64,000 nt of DNA from Ornithodoros turicata (lineage: Eukaryota > Arthropoda > Arachnida > Ixodida > Argasidae): contig NW_026999322.1 in assembly GCF_037126465.1 (NCBI RefSeq), forward strand, positions 124,001-188,000. The letters are read 5' to 3'. How positions within the stretch are numbered: position 1 is the stretch's first letter; every line of letters begins with the position of its first letter. Positions 10,570-19,239 of this stretch are shown in pieces. The translations under genes and the position numbers were made by a program. Below the pieces are notes generated by a model that was not told the DNA's origin, did no database searches, and was given only the letters and a program-made list of their open reading frames with translations.

Positions 10570-11360
10570 GGTTAGAACCATCTGAAGCCGCCGCCGCCGC
10601 CGCCGCGCACCGTCTGGTGGCGGGCCAATCGGTATAAGTTTGAACATCTGAGATAGGGCCGCAACGGGCCGTCTGGTGGGTGCCGGTGGAGGCAGTGGCG
10701 GCGACCAATCAGATGGGGGGGCTGGGAGAGTGGCTTAGAATGGACCAATCAGATGGGTAAGTTTGGACATCTGAGATAGGGCCGCAGCGGGGTCGCTGCC
10801 GCCGCGCCTGGACCAATCAGCGGTCGCGCCGGCCAATCAGCGTGAAGCCCGCTGGGGGGCGGGGTGGAGTCAAGTAATGAACATAAACGGGTGGGGGCGG
10901 AGCTATGGTGAACCAATCAACGCGCGCGCGATCAGTAGCGGTGGCCAATCAACGGGGGCGCGCGGAGCCAAGTAATTAGCATGAAGGGGTGGAGCTACGG
11001 TAAACCAACCAATGCTCAGTCAAGGCTTAGCATGAGCCAATCAGCGTGTGAAGTGGGGGCGGAGCCAATTAATTAGCATGAAGGAGCTACGGTCAACCAA
11101 TCAAAGATCAGTAGGCTTAGCATGGGCCATTCAACGTGTGAAGTGGGCGGAGCTAATGGCGGCCAATCAGATGGCTTTGGATTTGGCTTGTGTTGGCTTA
11201 GAACTGGATTGTGTTGGCTTAGAATCGGCCATCTTGGATTAGAAAAAAGAGGCCGTTATAGCGCTCGGTTCTTGTGCCGCTCGGTTCTTATGCCGCTCGG
11301 TTCTTATGCCGCTCGGTTCTTATGCCGCTCGAAAATTATACAGTCTATGTCTATACTACT
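10570..11360 (-). repeat. Right terminal inverted repeat of element 1 (CCAAT-box array)
   Basis: About 790 bp, matching the TIRs of element 2. It contains roughly ten CCAATCA or close variants, all in the same orientation and spaced about 30-100 bp, mixed with GGCGGAGC (GC-box-like) and TTAGCAT motifs. It ends in the 16 bp iterons and the AT-rich terminus. This composition is that of a strong promoter or replication-origin region rather than plain repeat DNA. Inner boundary estimated to within a few bases. Confidence 0.85.
11263..11330 (+). repeat. Terminal 16 bp iterons, four copies (element 1)
   Basis: Four tandem copies of GCTCGGTTCTTRTGCC plus a partial fifth, 30 bp from the element terminus. 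The copy number differs between ends: four here, three and two at the ends of element 2. Confidence 0.9.
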
Positions 11361-11785
11361 TATTTCAACCATGACATCATTATTGTTAGTTAATCTTATC
11401 AAAGATATGTCACAAATTAACCGGTATCATCGCATCACTGATTAGGTATCTTATCCAATGGCGTCATGGTGACCTCACTGTTATGAGGCTGCTGTCTGGA
11501 TGACGTCATTACCATTATTGGCTCCAAAGTTAATCTTATGTACCACTGTAAAGACGGAGACGTTCTTCGGCTCTCGATTGAACACCATTCAATCTAACTC
11601 ACTGTAGGCTGATATCATCTGTGATCAGTCGTCGCATTCTCTTAGAATCGTGAAAGAAATTCGTTACGTCAGCCTGCCCCTCTCGTGGGACCAGAGCGTT
11701 GTACCAGCTCTCCGCAACTCCCCATAGATCCCATAGTATCGGAAAATTGAAACAAGACTGGGCACACGACCAATGAGAATGCAGC
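11361..11785. other. 425 bp host spacer between elements 1 and 2
   Basis: Unique-looking sequence between the right end of element 1 and the left end of element 2. The first six bases (TATTTC) should be the element 1 target duplication, and the last six (TGCAGC) are that of element 2. I see no gene or repeat in it. Confidence 0.7.
11780..11785. repeat. 6 bp target-site duplication, left of element 2
   Basis: TGCAGC, repeated exactly at 25753-25758. Six base pairs is the hallmark of Polinton integration. Confidence 0.95.
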
Positions 11786-12562
11786 AGTAGTATAGAGATA
11801 GACTGCATAATTTTGGAGCGGCATAAGAACCGAGCGGCATAAGAACCGAGCGGCACAAGAACCGAGCGCTATAACGGCATCTTTTTTCTAATCCAAGATG
11901 GCCGATTCTAAGCCAACACAATCCAGTTCTAAGCCAACACAAGCCAAATCCAAAGCCATCTGATTGGCCGCCATTACCTCCGCCCACTTCACACGTTGAT
12001 TGGCCCATGCTAAGCCTACTGATCTTTGATTGGTTGACCGTAGCTCGTTCATGCTAATTAATTGGCTCCGCCCCCACTTCACACGCTGATTGGCTCATGC
12101 TAAGCCTTGACTGAGCATTGATTGGTTTACCGTAGCTCCACCCCTTCATGCTAATTACTTGGCTCCGCGCCCCGCGCCCGTTGATTGGCCACCGCTACTG
12201 ATCGCGTTGATTGGTTCACCATAGCTCCGCCCCCCGCCCGTTTATGTTAATTACTTGACTCCACCCCGCCCCCCGGCTTCACGCTGATTGGTGCACGCCC
12301 CGGCGCGACCGCTGATTGGTCCAGGCGCGGCGGCAGCGACCCCGCTGCGGCTTTATCTCAGATGTCCAAACTTACCCATCTGATTGGTCCATTCTAAGCC
12401 GGTCCGCGCACTCTCCCAGCCCCCTCTGATTGGCCGCCACTGCCTTCACCGGCACCCACCAGACGGCGGCGACCCCGTTGCGGCCCTATCTCAGATGTTC
12501 AAACTTACCGATTGGCCCGCCACCAGACGGTGCGCGGCGGCGGCTTCAGATGGTTCTAACCT
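11786..12562 (+). repeat. Left TIR of element 2 (CCAAT-box array)
   Basis: About 777 bp, the inverse of 24987-25752. ATTGG (CCAAT on the other strand) recurs through it at intervals of about 30-100 bp, with GCTCCGCC motifs between. It leads into the 3' end of the secreted-protein gene. Confidence 0.9.
11820..11867 (-). repeat. Terminal 16 bp iterons, three copies (element 2 left)
   Basis: Three copies of GCTCGGTTCTTRTGCC on the minus strand. The right end of the same element has only two. Confidence 0.9.
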
Positions 12563-12609
12563 ATCTCAGATAGCTCTATGAGATCGAACAGACAGGAAAA
12601 AAATACCTT

Positions 12610-13026
12610 TCAACGTTTATTGAGTACATGTTTGAGGAAAAGCATGGCAGTTTTGGAGAGGTTGATTCCCTTGATGCTGGGCATGGTTCCACGGAAGTGA
12701 CGGATCATGTAGACGTCTCCGGGACAGCGGCTGAGAAAAATTTCGTCCTCCGTGAGTTGGCACTTCCGCGTGCACTGGATATCTTCGTAGCTGTCGCTCA
12801 CGTCCAGCGAGTGAAGGCACGTACGCAACGATCCAGTAGCGTTCCTGTCCAGGTTAATGCCGGACCGCATAGGTACCACGTGCCACTCTCTGATGGCCAA
12901 GATGTCGCCGGGGCATTCGTGCGCGTACGTGTGCTTATCCTTCTCCAGCTTGATGCTCGCCGTACAGTTGCCGGCGTCCAGCGCCAGTGCGCACGAGACG
13001 AGCGAGAAGAGAACGAGGTACCACAT
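12610..13026 (-). CDS. Small secreted Cys-containing protein with two duplicated half-domains (element 2)
   Basis: 138 aa from ATG 13026 (an ATG seven codons upstream is possible). A clear signal peptide, MWYLVLFSLVSCALALDAG, is followed by a mature part with six Cys. N-glycosylation sequons occur at NCT and NAT. Two halves are homologous by eye: CPGDILAIRE with a later GINLDRNA, and CPGDVYMIRH with a later GINLSKTA. The same gene lies at the polymerase end of element 3, twice, so it is a standing part of the element. Product not recognised; a virus-encoded secreted factor or envelope-lumen protein are possibilities. AATAAA overlaps the last codons. It follows the PolB stop by about 95 nt on the same strand. 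Confidence 0.82.
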   Translation of the reverse strand: MWYLVLFSLVSCALALDAGNCTASIKLEKDKHTYAHECPGDILAIREWHVVPMRSGINLDRNATGSLRTCLHSLDVSDSYEDIQCTRKCQLTEDEIFLSRCPGDVYMIRHFRGTMPSIKGINLSKTAMLFLKHVLNKR

Positions 13027-13122
13027 CCTTCCAGTGACGCAGGTCAAATGACGCTACTCCTACTCATCCACCGCATTATCTGTGCGGCGGCGGGGAAAGA
13101 ACGCCAGGTGAAATCTCGCTAT

Positions 13123-16100
13123 CTACGTCATCCACTCGAGCTTACCATATTCGCAGCTTCCGTACGGGTAGGAGTCCACGTCATTGTAGAGATATCGTTC
13201 GTCGTCGTACGCCATCAGACTTCTTTTCACATTTCTGATGGTGTACATGCACTGTTTCTTTCCCACTATTGACACCTGTTCGTGCGATACGCTGGCGTGC
13301 TTGAATAGGGTATCGCGGTACGTGTCATGGAGGAGGTGTTTGCGCACAGTGTTCTTTTTGACCCCTTTAGCTCTTGCAATTTGTTTTCCCCCGGCTAATT
13401 TGATGGAATACATTTTGGCTTTCAGGCATATTACTTCCTCGATGGGTACGCTACCCGTTTCACTTTTGAACGCGCCAAGTCTACCGCGATTCCTCTCGCT
13501 GTACAGTGGATGATCACGATCGAAGGAAGACAAGTCTAAATGGTCGTCGGCGATCGCGCGTAACTGATCTTCGTAGTCCTTGCAGAATAGGCCGAGGATC
13601 AGAGAATCCGTGTCAAAGTAGCAGGTAATCACCGGACAAGTGAGCTTGCTCAGCAGGGTTTCCTAATAGAACGAGTACATGGCTAACTTACTCAGTTCTA
13701 AAATCGTGAAGCCAATCTGCAGGGGGAAATCGCATCGCACTTTTCTCTTGCGCATTTCGTACATGACACAATCGGGGGACAAAATTTCCATTCGCACGCA
13801 TTCCGCCTGACTCCCGAGGCGACTCGCCGTCTCCTCATCGAAGGCTACTCGAATGTCTCGCATATTAAATTTATTTAGCAACGTACGCCCGAAGACCGCA
13901 TTATTTGAGATTTTATAGAAATTTTTCTCGAACGTCGTGCTCGATGCGACGCGTCTGGCAACATTGTCCTCAATGTAGGGACGCAGGAATGGTGCCTGAC
14001 AAAATTTTAGAATTCTGTGAATTTTCGTCACCCGCATGCCCAGTCTACAATAGAGCGCGAGCAGCGCGTAATGAACGACGTACTCGACCTTGTCCTTGCA
14101 CGTGAGCAGCAGCTTTTTGCTGTTCGCGGGCTGATACATTAACTCTTCGAGGAGCCCTCGCTGGAATGGCGAGAGCCATTCCTTCGGAACGACAGCCTTC
14201 TCGGGAGCCAGGGGGAAGTACCGCGTCAGCGCGTGGATAGATTTTGGATACTCCAAATCGCACACGTACACGTATCCCACGTCCGAATCTGTGGGATGAC
14301 GCATAAAACCCACGGAGCTAAAATCCTCGACCCATTCGAAATCGCCGACTGGGAGGTGCTTTATCATACTGAATCCGTAAAGATTGTTGCAATCTATGTA
14401 CGATATGTACACCTCCTCTTTTTCGGGATCGTAGCCACTGCACAGCGGGTTGTTAGCCCGTAAATGACGCCTGCTCGCCTGACAGAGTCCACCTCTAACA
14501 CCCGATTCGATGGTCCGGTACATGTCCTCGGCGATGATCAGCTCCAAGTTTGCCCGCGTGTAATTTAGAGCGCATTGCCACGAATAGGATGCCAGCGAAA
14601 CACAATGAAGCAATTCCAATCCGCGCGCGTCGTAGCACAGGCGCCGGAAGTGCTGCATTACGTCAGCATGTAACAGGGCATCCGTTTTCAGGTACAATGC
14701 ATTATAATCCCTCAGATTCGAGCATCCAAAACGTTCAAATACGTGCAGCGCGTACTGATAGTCTTCGTCGCTTATATCCTCCCCCGTCAGATCGTTTCGG
14801 AAGGCGGATTTTGCCGGCAGAGCCAATTAGTATCGTATAGCATATTAGTAATCGTAGACCGCGAACGAGCTAACGTGGCTGTACGGGAATACACCTTTAC
14901 GAAGCAAAATTTCGTAGTCGTCTCCAAATACCTGCTTCAGGCATTGGAACGCCTCTGCGCCCCCCATGGATTTGACGGTTTCCACGAGCTCTCCCAGCGA
15001 CGAATTTAGGTACTGCATGGTATCTCTGAATAGGAAGGTGCCAATTTCGAACGATCGGATTTTTTCCATGGAACTGGCCACGATGAAGGGAGCTCGCTTC
15101 CACTCGAGAAGGTGAAATTCCCGCAGTAGTCCGGCCAAATCGTAGGCCAGATTGTGCACCATGATGGGCAGTTTTTCCCGCGTCGTGCACGCCAAGTTAC
15201 AGGGGTTGCACAGCGTCGCGATGTAATCTGTCTCGCCAGCGGTACAACGCTTGGAATGGTCGTGGTGCCGGACACAGGATAGATCTTGCGCGAACTCCCG
15301 CCCGCAGTACGCGCAGTGGGTGGCAGCTCTGTGCCGCGCTCGTTGCTCATCATTCAGCACCATTTCCGCGGGGCAGGCGTTCAGGGCGATCATCTCGTCC
15401 CGCATTTCCATCAAAGCTCTGACGCACTGCCTCGCGGAATCTTCACCGTGGTGCGTCCTGATGCGCATCACCTTCGAGTCGTGGGTGCGCACGAGCACGG
15501 CACAGAAGCTCGAGGTGACGTGACGCTGCATGCCAACACCGCTGGGCGCGAGTACGCTCTCCGTGTCCAACGCGACGACGTAGTTGTACTGCTGCTTGTA
15601 CTGTATTTTAGTAAACTCTACAAAGTTTTTGCCCGGTTCGCAAAATTCCAATATGATTTCGTTTACGTCCGCGCACAGGCGACGATGTTTCGCCATGCTC
15701 TCTTCCTTGTTAAAAGAGCGCGTGCAACGCTCGCATACGAAACGCCTGTTGTCTCTCATCAGTAAGCGCTCGAGAGACTTGATTCCGAAAAAATGTTCAT
15801 CTACAGCCAATAAGTGAATTTTCTTTTCATACTCGAGTTTTGGGGATCGCGACACGTGCACTCCCTGATCGACGTACTCGTATACGTACACGGATATCTT
15901 GTTTTTATCTTCGAATTCGTCCAGATCAGAGTAGGAAACGGGGAAGCGACTAGGCCACCAGTACTCCACGGCATAGTTTTCACATTCTTTCCACGAATTA
16001 CTTTCCTGCGGGTGCAGGAGGGCAAGCGTATTGTATTTAAAACACTCACCCTCCTTATGTGCCGGTAAATGAATATTCGTCAGCACGTTCCTGCGTTTAG

Positions 16101-16679
16101 CCAAATGATCGGGAAGTGCCCCTTTGCATCCGAATTTTTTAGTTTTCACCGCCGAAATGCATATTTGAACCTTTTGGACGTCGGTGGACACGAACCCGCT
16201 CCCTTCCCGCTGATAATTTTCTACGCGTCCCGTGGACTCCTGAATCGCGTCCACTAGGGTATTCGCGACGGCTCCGTCGCTGTGGACTTCGCGAGCAAAC
16301 GCCATAAAGTGGGCTATGTGCGCGGTTATCTCCCCCCGAGTTTCCTTCACCATTAAAACATCGGAACAAATGCAAAACCTAAAGGGTATTCTTTGCGCTC
16401 TCAATATGGCGAGCATATCGTGAAAGTGACTCATTAAATATTGTCGCAAATCCTCTACTCCCTGATCGTGAACAGATGCCAATAGCGTGAATCTTTTGAC
16501 GATACCTCTAAATGCGGCGTCAGTCTGGAAGAAGGGCAGGAAGGATGTATCCACGTCGGGGTGCGATCGCATCACGTGAGCAGACAGTGTAGGAGGTGCG
16601 CCGTCCCGAGAATCGTCGTCGTCGTCCGATTCATCCTCAATATCGTGAGGATCAAAAAAGCAGAACACACACCGAGGCA
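13123..16679 (-). pseudogene. Protein-primed family-B DNA polymerase, broken (element 2)
   Basis: The polymerase that replicates the linear element. Visible in order: a C2H2-like finger at about 314-336; Exo I LDTES at 371-375; a Cys/His-rich HNH-like insertion at 455-495 (CAYC, HHDH, CNPCN); Exo II VHNLAYD at 508-514; FRDTMQYLNSSL; then YLKTDALLHADV (Exo III), ESGVRGGLCQ, motif A DCNNLYG, motif B around NNAVFG, and motif C FDTDS. Length of about 1,185 codons is normal. Two lesions: a short insertion with stops near 14830-14845, and an in-frame TAG at about 13661-13663 where element 3 has a Tyr codon. No ATG exists at the 5' end of the frame; the start is supplied by splicing (see the intron entry). 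Confidence 0.93.
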
Positions 16680-16738
16680 CTGAAAATAAACGCGCATCAG
16701 TAAGAAACGTGCAACAAGTAAAGGAGGGAATAACTTAC
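16680..16738 (-). other. 59 bp intron that creates the PolB start codon
   Basis: On the minus strand the donor is GTAAGT (first G at 16738) and the acceptor is TTTATTTTCAG (last G at 16680). The upstream exon ends in A and the next exon begins TG, so the ATG in frame with PolB exists only in the spliced RNA. Element 3 keeps the same donor/acceptor layout (50474-50527), which supports a real intron. Splicing itself is predicted, not observed. Confidence 0.75.
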
Positions 16739-16756
16739 TTGTGAAGCGAGTGAAAG

Positions 16757-16796
16757 CAGACTGTTCCCCCCCTGAGGCGATCGCGCGGCTTATAAA
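16757..16796 (-). promoter_or_regulatory. PolB core promoter (TATA and CAGTCT initiator)
   Basis: TTTATAAG at about 16790-16797 and ACAGTCTGC at about 16758-16766 on the minus strand, roughly 30 bp apart, just ahead of a 20-25 nt leader exon. The same TATA and CAGTCTGC pair stands in front of PolB in element 3. Confidence 0.72.
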
Positions 16797-16809
16797 CCGG
16801 CATCCACGC

Positions 16810-17660
16810 TACATGCGCCAACACGTCGGGGCTCGCTTGTTTCCACGCGGTCGTAAATCATGTGGCACCTCGAGGATGAGGCCGCGTTGGGGCCATCTGT
16901 TTAATATCAGAACGCGCGCAGCCGCAATGGTGAGCTTTGTCGAACCGTCGAAGAAAATGTTGCGTCAAGGTAATGTAAATAGGTCTTCTCCGAGAAATTG
17001 GGTCACCTTGAGTCGGTTGCATGTTCCAACACGTTGGGGCCGCCTGTTTTATATCAAAATGCGCTTCATGGCCGAAATGAGTTTATACTATAGAATGGTG
17101 AGCTTTGTTTTATTCTCGGGGAAGTTGCGTCAAGGTAATGTAACGAGAAATTGGGTCACCTTGAGACAAGCCCCAACACGACGGTGCCATCTGTTTAATA
17201 TCAAAAACGCACTTCCACCCATCCTGGCGGGCCCTAGCGAAAAAAAAAATGTTGCGTCACGGTGATGTAACGAGAAACTGGGTCACCTCGTAAATCATGT
17301 TTTCCGAGGCCACACGTATTAAAACCAAAAGTAAACTGTTGTGCTTGATGAGACAAGTCTATCTGAAGGAAAATATCCCTACGAGCCCACCCGCTCATTG
17401 CCGAAACAAGCACCAAAAACAAAGGGTTCGCTTATGCAGTTTCCAAATGTCCTTCGCGCGCGCGCGCGCGCATCGGACCCAAGCGAAAAAAATATTTCAA
17501 GGTTTCTCCGAGGAACTGGGTCGCCATGGGGCCACCTGTCCAATATCAAAACGCACTTCACGACCAAACTCTGTGGCGAGCTCAGTCGCAGAAAATGTTG
17601 TCAAGACGGTGTAAACAGATTTCGGTTTCAAAACCTAGAAGGCCGGCAGACGATCCACAT
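16810..17660. repeat. Iterated region upstream of PolB (element 2)
   Basis: At least four degenerate units of about 130-170 bp. Each holds a palindrome-like CCAACACGTTGG core followed by CCATCTGTTTAATATCAAAA (or its CCGCCTGTTTTATATC form), and most also hold a GAGAAATTGGGTCACCTT block. The short ORFs here look fortuitous. Related repeats occupy the same place in element 3 (48847-50430), so this is a conserved non-coding part of the element. Candidate enhancer, replication signal or promoter array. Confidence 0.75.
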
Positions 17661-17850
17661 TTTTATATCACGGCACCACATAAACAACCATCACGAACTT
17701 TGTGCGTTCAGCGTGTTCAAAACAAGTTTGCGCATTCTGACGAAACAAGGTTGCGCGAGCGTGGAAAGGAGGGGTTGCCTACAAAAACGATCTCGTGAGC
17801 CCAGACCTCATCCACTGCTCACCCGATTGCAACCACCCCAGACTGAAATC

Positions 17851-17910
17851 GTAAGTACTGAATAGATTACACGTCATTCAATGGGTATAGCTTTTTTTCA
17901 CGTGTTTCAG
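17851..17910 (+). other. 60 bp 5'-UTR intron of CxxC gene A
   Basis: Donor GTAAGTACTG after GAAATC, acceptor TTTTCACGTGTTTCAG directly before the ATG at 17911. Same architecture as gene B and PolB. Confidence 0.65.
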
Positions 17911-18102
17911 ATGAACTGTCCAACCTGCTCTCAGCCGTTACCGGAAGGATCGCACTTCCGCGTTTTGGTCATCGGACCTAAGGTACGGGACGCAACATCA
18001 CCACCACCGCCACCACTGCAGCCCTCGCCGGAGCCGGAATATATATGCATTGATTTGAATGCGCTCTCGCCGATGCTGCCACCAACACCGCCCGACAGCT
18101 GA
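17911..18102 (+). CDS. Small CxxC protein A, Pro/acid-rich tail (element 2)
   Basis: 63 aa. The N-terminus MNCPTCSQPLPEGSHFRVLV is shared with the neighbouring gene B (MQCPTCGHRLPEGSHTRVLV), so the two are paralogues. CPTC resembles half of a zinc ribbon. The tail is proline-rich (SPPPPPLQPSPEPEY), then ICIDLNAL and PPTPPDS. No PPxY is present in this copy. It is transcribed opposite to all other genes of the element. AATAAA follows at 18304. Function unknown; small Cys-containing accessory proteins of adintoviruses have been compared to small DNA-tumour-virus oncoproteins, but I see no LxCxE here, so that link is only an idea. Confidence 0.65.
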   Translation: MNCPTCSQPLPEGSHFRVLVIGPKVRDATSPPPPPLQPSPEPEYICIDLNALSPMLPPTPPDS

Positions 18103-18303
18103 GCCATCAAGTGCACGTGCTACCTTCTTCTTCTGTGCTCAACCATAGCTGGACTATAGACAGGTCATAACATCGCTTCTACGCCTTCCTCTTTGTTCTA
18201 CTGAGTGCCATCACAGCCAACAGCTTTGCTCACGCCGCATATGAGGAGCACCGCTTCGAAGCCATGTATGTTTTTTTTTCTTTCGCGCTATCATCTACCG
18301 CTT

Positions 18304-18309
18304 AATAAA
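18304..18309 (+). terminator. Poly(A) signal AATAAA after CxxC gene A
   Basis: AATAAA about 200 nt after the stop of gene A and before the promoter of gene B. Confidence 0.5.
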
Positions 18310-18437
18310 CGTTTCCAGCCAATGCCTATAAATCGTAGTTGTCTGTTGAGGAGGGGTTCACGCTAAGTGAAACGACGCGCTTTATCCGGAAAAAAAAAGA
18401 AGAAAAAAGAAAATTCCCCTCGGCGAAGTTGTAAATC

Positions 18438-18479
18438 TTTATACTCGGTGGGGGTGGTTCGCGTTACCCGCCGCAGTCT
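18438..18479 (+). promoter_or_regulatory. Core promoter of CxxC gene B
   Basis: TTTATA at 18438-18443 and a CAGTCT initiator at 18474-18479, followed by a short leader ending GAGCAACC before the donor. The same initiator hexamer is used by PolB. Confidence 0.6.
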
Positions 18480-18498
18480 CACCATCGAAAGAGCAACC

Positions 18499-18553
18499 GT
18501 GAGTACCAACTTATTTTCACTCCAATAGCTATAGACTTGCGCGCATATTTCAG
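18499..18553 (+). other. 55 bp 5'-UTR intron of CxxC gene B
   Basis: Donor GTGAGTACC after GCAACC; acceptor GCGCATATTTCAG directly before ATG 18554. Confidence 0.65.
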
Positions 18554-18826
18554 ATGCAATGCCCAACCTGTGGTCACCGTTTGCCAGAAGGGTCGCATAC
18601 CCGCGTTCTCGTGGTGGGAGGCCAGGAGGCTCCATTACCACCTCCCTATAGTGAACCACAACCGCCTCCACCTAGCTATTTTGAAGAGCAGCGCGGAAGG
18701 GGTCGCGGACGTGGGTTGCTGTCTGTCACGCCGCAAACGAACGCCGAACGAACGACCAACAGCAGCGTTCGCGTGGGGGAGAATAAAGGACACCAGGCGT
18801 TTTTAAGCGACAAACAACTTTTCTAG
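18554..18826 (+). CDS. Small CxxC protein B with two PPxY motifs (element 2)
   Basis: 90 aa. The CPTC N-terminus is paralogous to gene A. Two PPxY motifs are visible, PPPY at residues 29-32 and PPSY at 39-42, followed by RGRGRGRG at 47-54. PPxY binds WW domains of Nedd4-type ubiquitin ligases and serves as a late/entry-trafficking motif in many viruses; adenovirus structural proteins also carry one. A role in ESCRT or ubiquitin recruitment is inference. Odd: an AATAAA at 18782-18787 lies inside the frame, 39 nt before the stop, so either that signal is not used or the true 3' end of the protein differs. The 3' end overlaps the convergent protease gene by 24 nt. Confidence 0.65.
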   Translation: MQCPTCGHRLPEGSHTRVLVVGGQEAPLPPPYSEPQPPPPSYFEEQRGRGRGRGLLSVTPQTNAERTTNSSVRVGENKGHQAFLSDKQLF

Positions 18827-19237
18827 CAGCTTTATTGATTTTAGGTCATTAGCGGCGAGATTATCGGAAAACAGGGATACAATGCTCTTCAGTGATTTCC
18901 CTTTCGCCAACAATGTCGCCACAATACAACAGTACACACCACACATTGGAGAATACAGGCTTTGGATACAGACATCATTATATTCGTCGACGGTGAGGCG
19001 TTTCAGCTCGGGTTCGATGGGCGGCAATCCGAAGGAATCAAAGTAGATGAGGTCATCCTTCATTTTCGCGTACAAAATCCAGTGCTCCCCAGCTTGCTGT
19101 CGCCGATCGGTGTTCACCACGATCATACCCGGTCTATCCAGTGCGGGCAGACAATCGTCTCGAGCGTATACACCGCGGAAGAGTGCCGAAGTGTAATCGT
19201 TGTACTTCAGGAGTCTCTCGATATCTTGCTCGAACAT
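18803..19237 (-). CDS. Adenain-type cysteine protease (element 2)
   Basis: 144 aa, intact. Cleaves virion precursors during maturation in adenoviruses, and presumably here. Catalytic residues line up: His in GEHWILYAK, Asp in DDLIYFDSFG, the oxyanion Gln in CIQSLYSPMCG, and Cys seven residues after that Gln, the same Gln-Cys spacing as adenain. ATG 19237 lies 2 nt after the capsid gene stop, so the two may share a transcript. AATAAA falls inside the last codons. The element 3 homologue is cut short at its active-site His region. Confidence 0.93.
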   Translation of the reverse strand: MFEQDIERLLKYNDYTSALFRGVYARDDCLPALDRPGMIVVNTDRRQQAGEHWILYAKMKDDLIYFDSFGLPPIEPELKRLTVDEYNDVCIQSLYSPMCGVYCCIVATLLAKGKSLKSIVSLFSDNLAANDLKSIKLLEKLFVA

Positions 19238-19239
19238 CG

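Larger units (their letters stand above)
1..11360 (-). mobile_element. Polinton/Maverick (adintovirus-like) element 1, left part outside window
   Basis: This is a virus-like self-synthesising DNA transposon whose genes all read leftward. The right terminus ends in CTATACTACT at 11360, the same terminus as the complete element 2. From right to left it holds a TIR, an 85-codon ORF, packaging ATPase, a hydrophobic-tail protein, a Pro-rich protein, chromodomain integrase and penton. The penton is interrupted by a 6.7 kb insertion and runs off the window start. Nucleotide identity to element 2 is very high by eye, with scattered substitutions and few indels, so the copies are closely related. The last six flanking bases on the right are TATTTC; the matching left duplication lies outside the window. 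Family assignment is secure from the gene set. Confidence 0.93.

Noticed and set aside
10534..11056. GTAAGT sequences in the inner TIR as splice donors
   Set aside because: They are in the orientation opposite to the adjacent genes and recur as part of a repeated TIR block; no matching acceptor or exon seen.
12628..13272. 214-codon plus-strand frame over the secreted-protein gene
   Set aside because: Antisense shadow; the minus frame has a signal peptide, conserved Cys and homologues in element 3.
16741..17865. 174-codon plus-strand frames in the iterated region
   Set aside because: They run through degenerate repeats and are not conserved in element 3.
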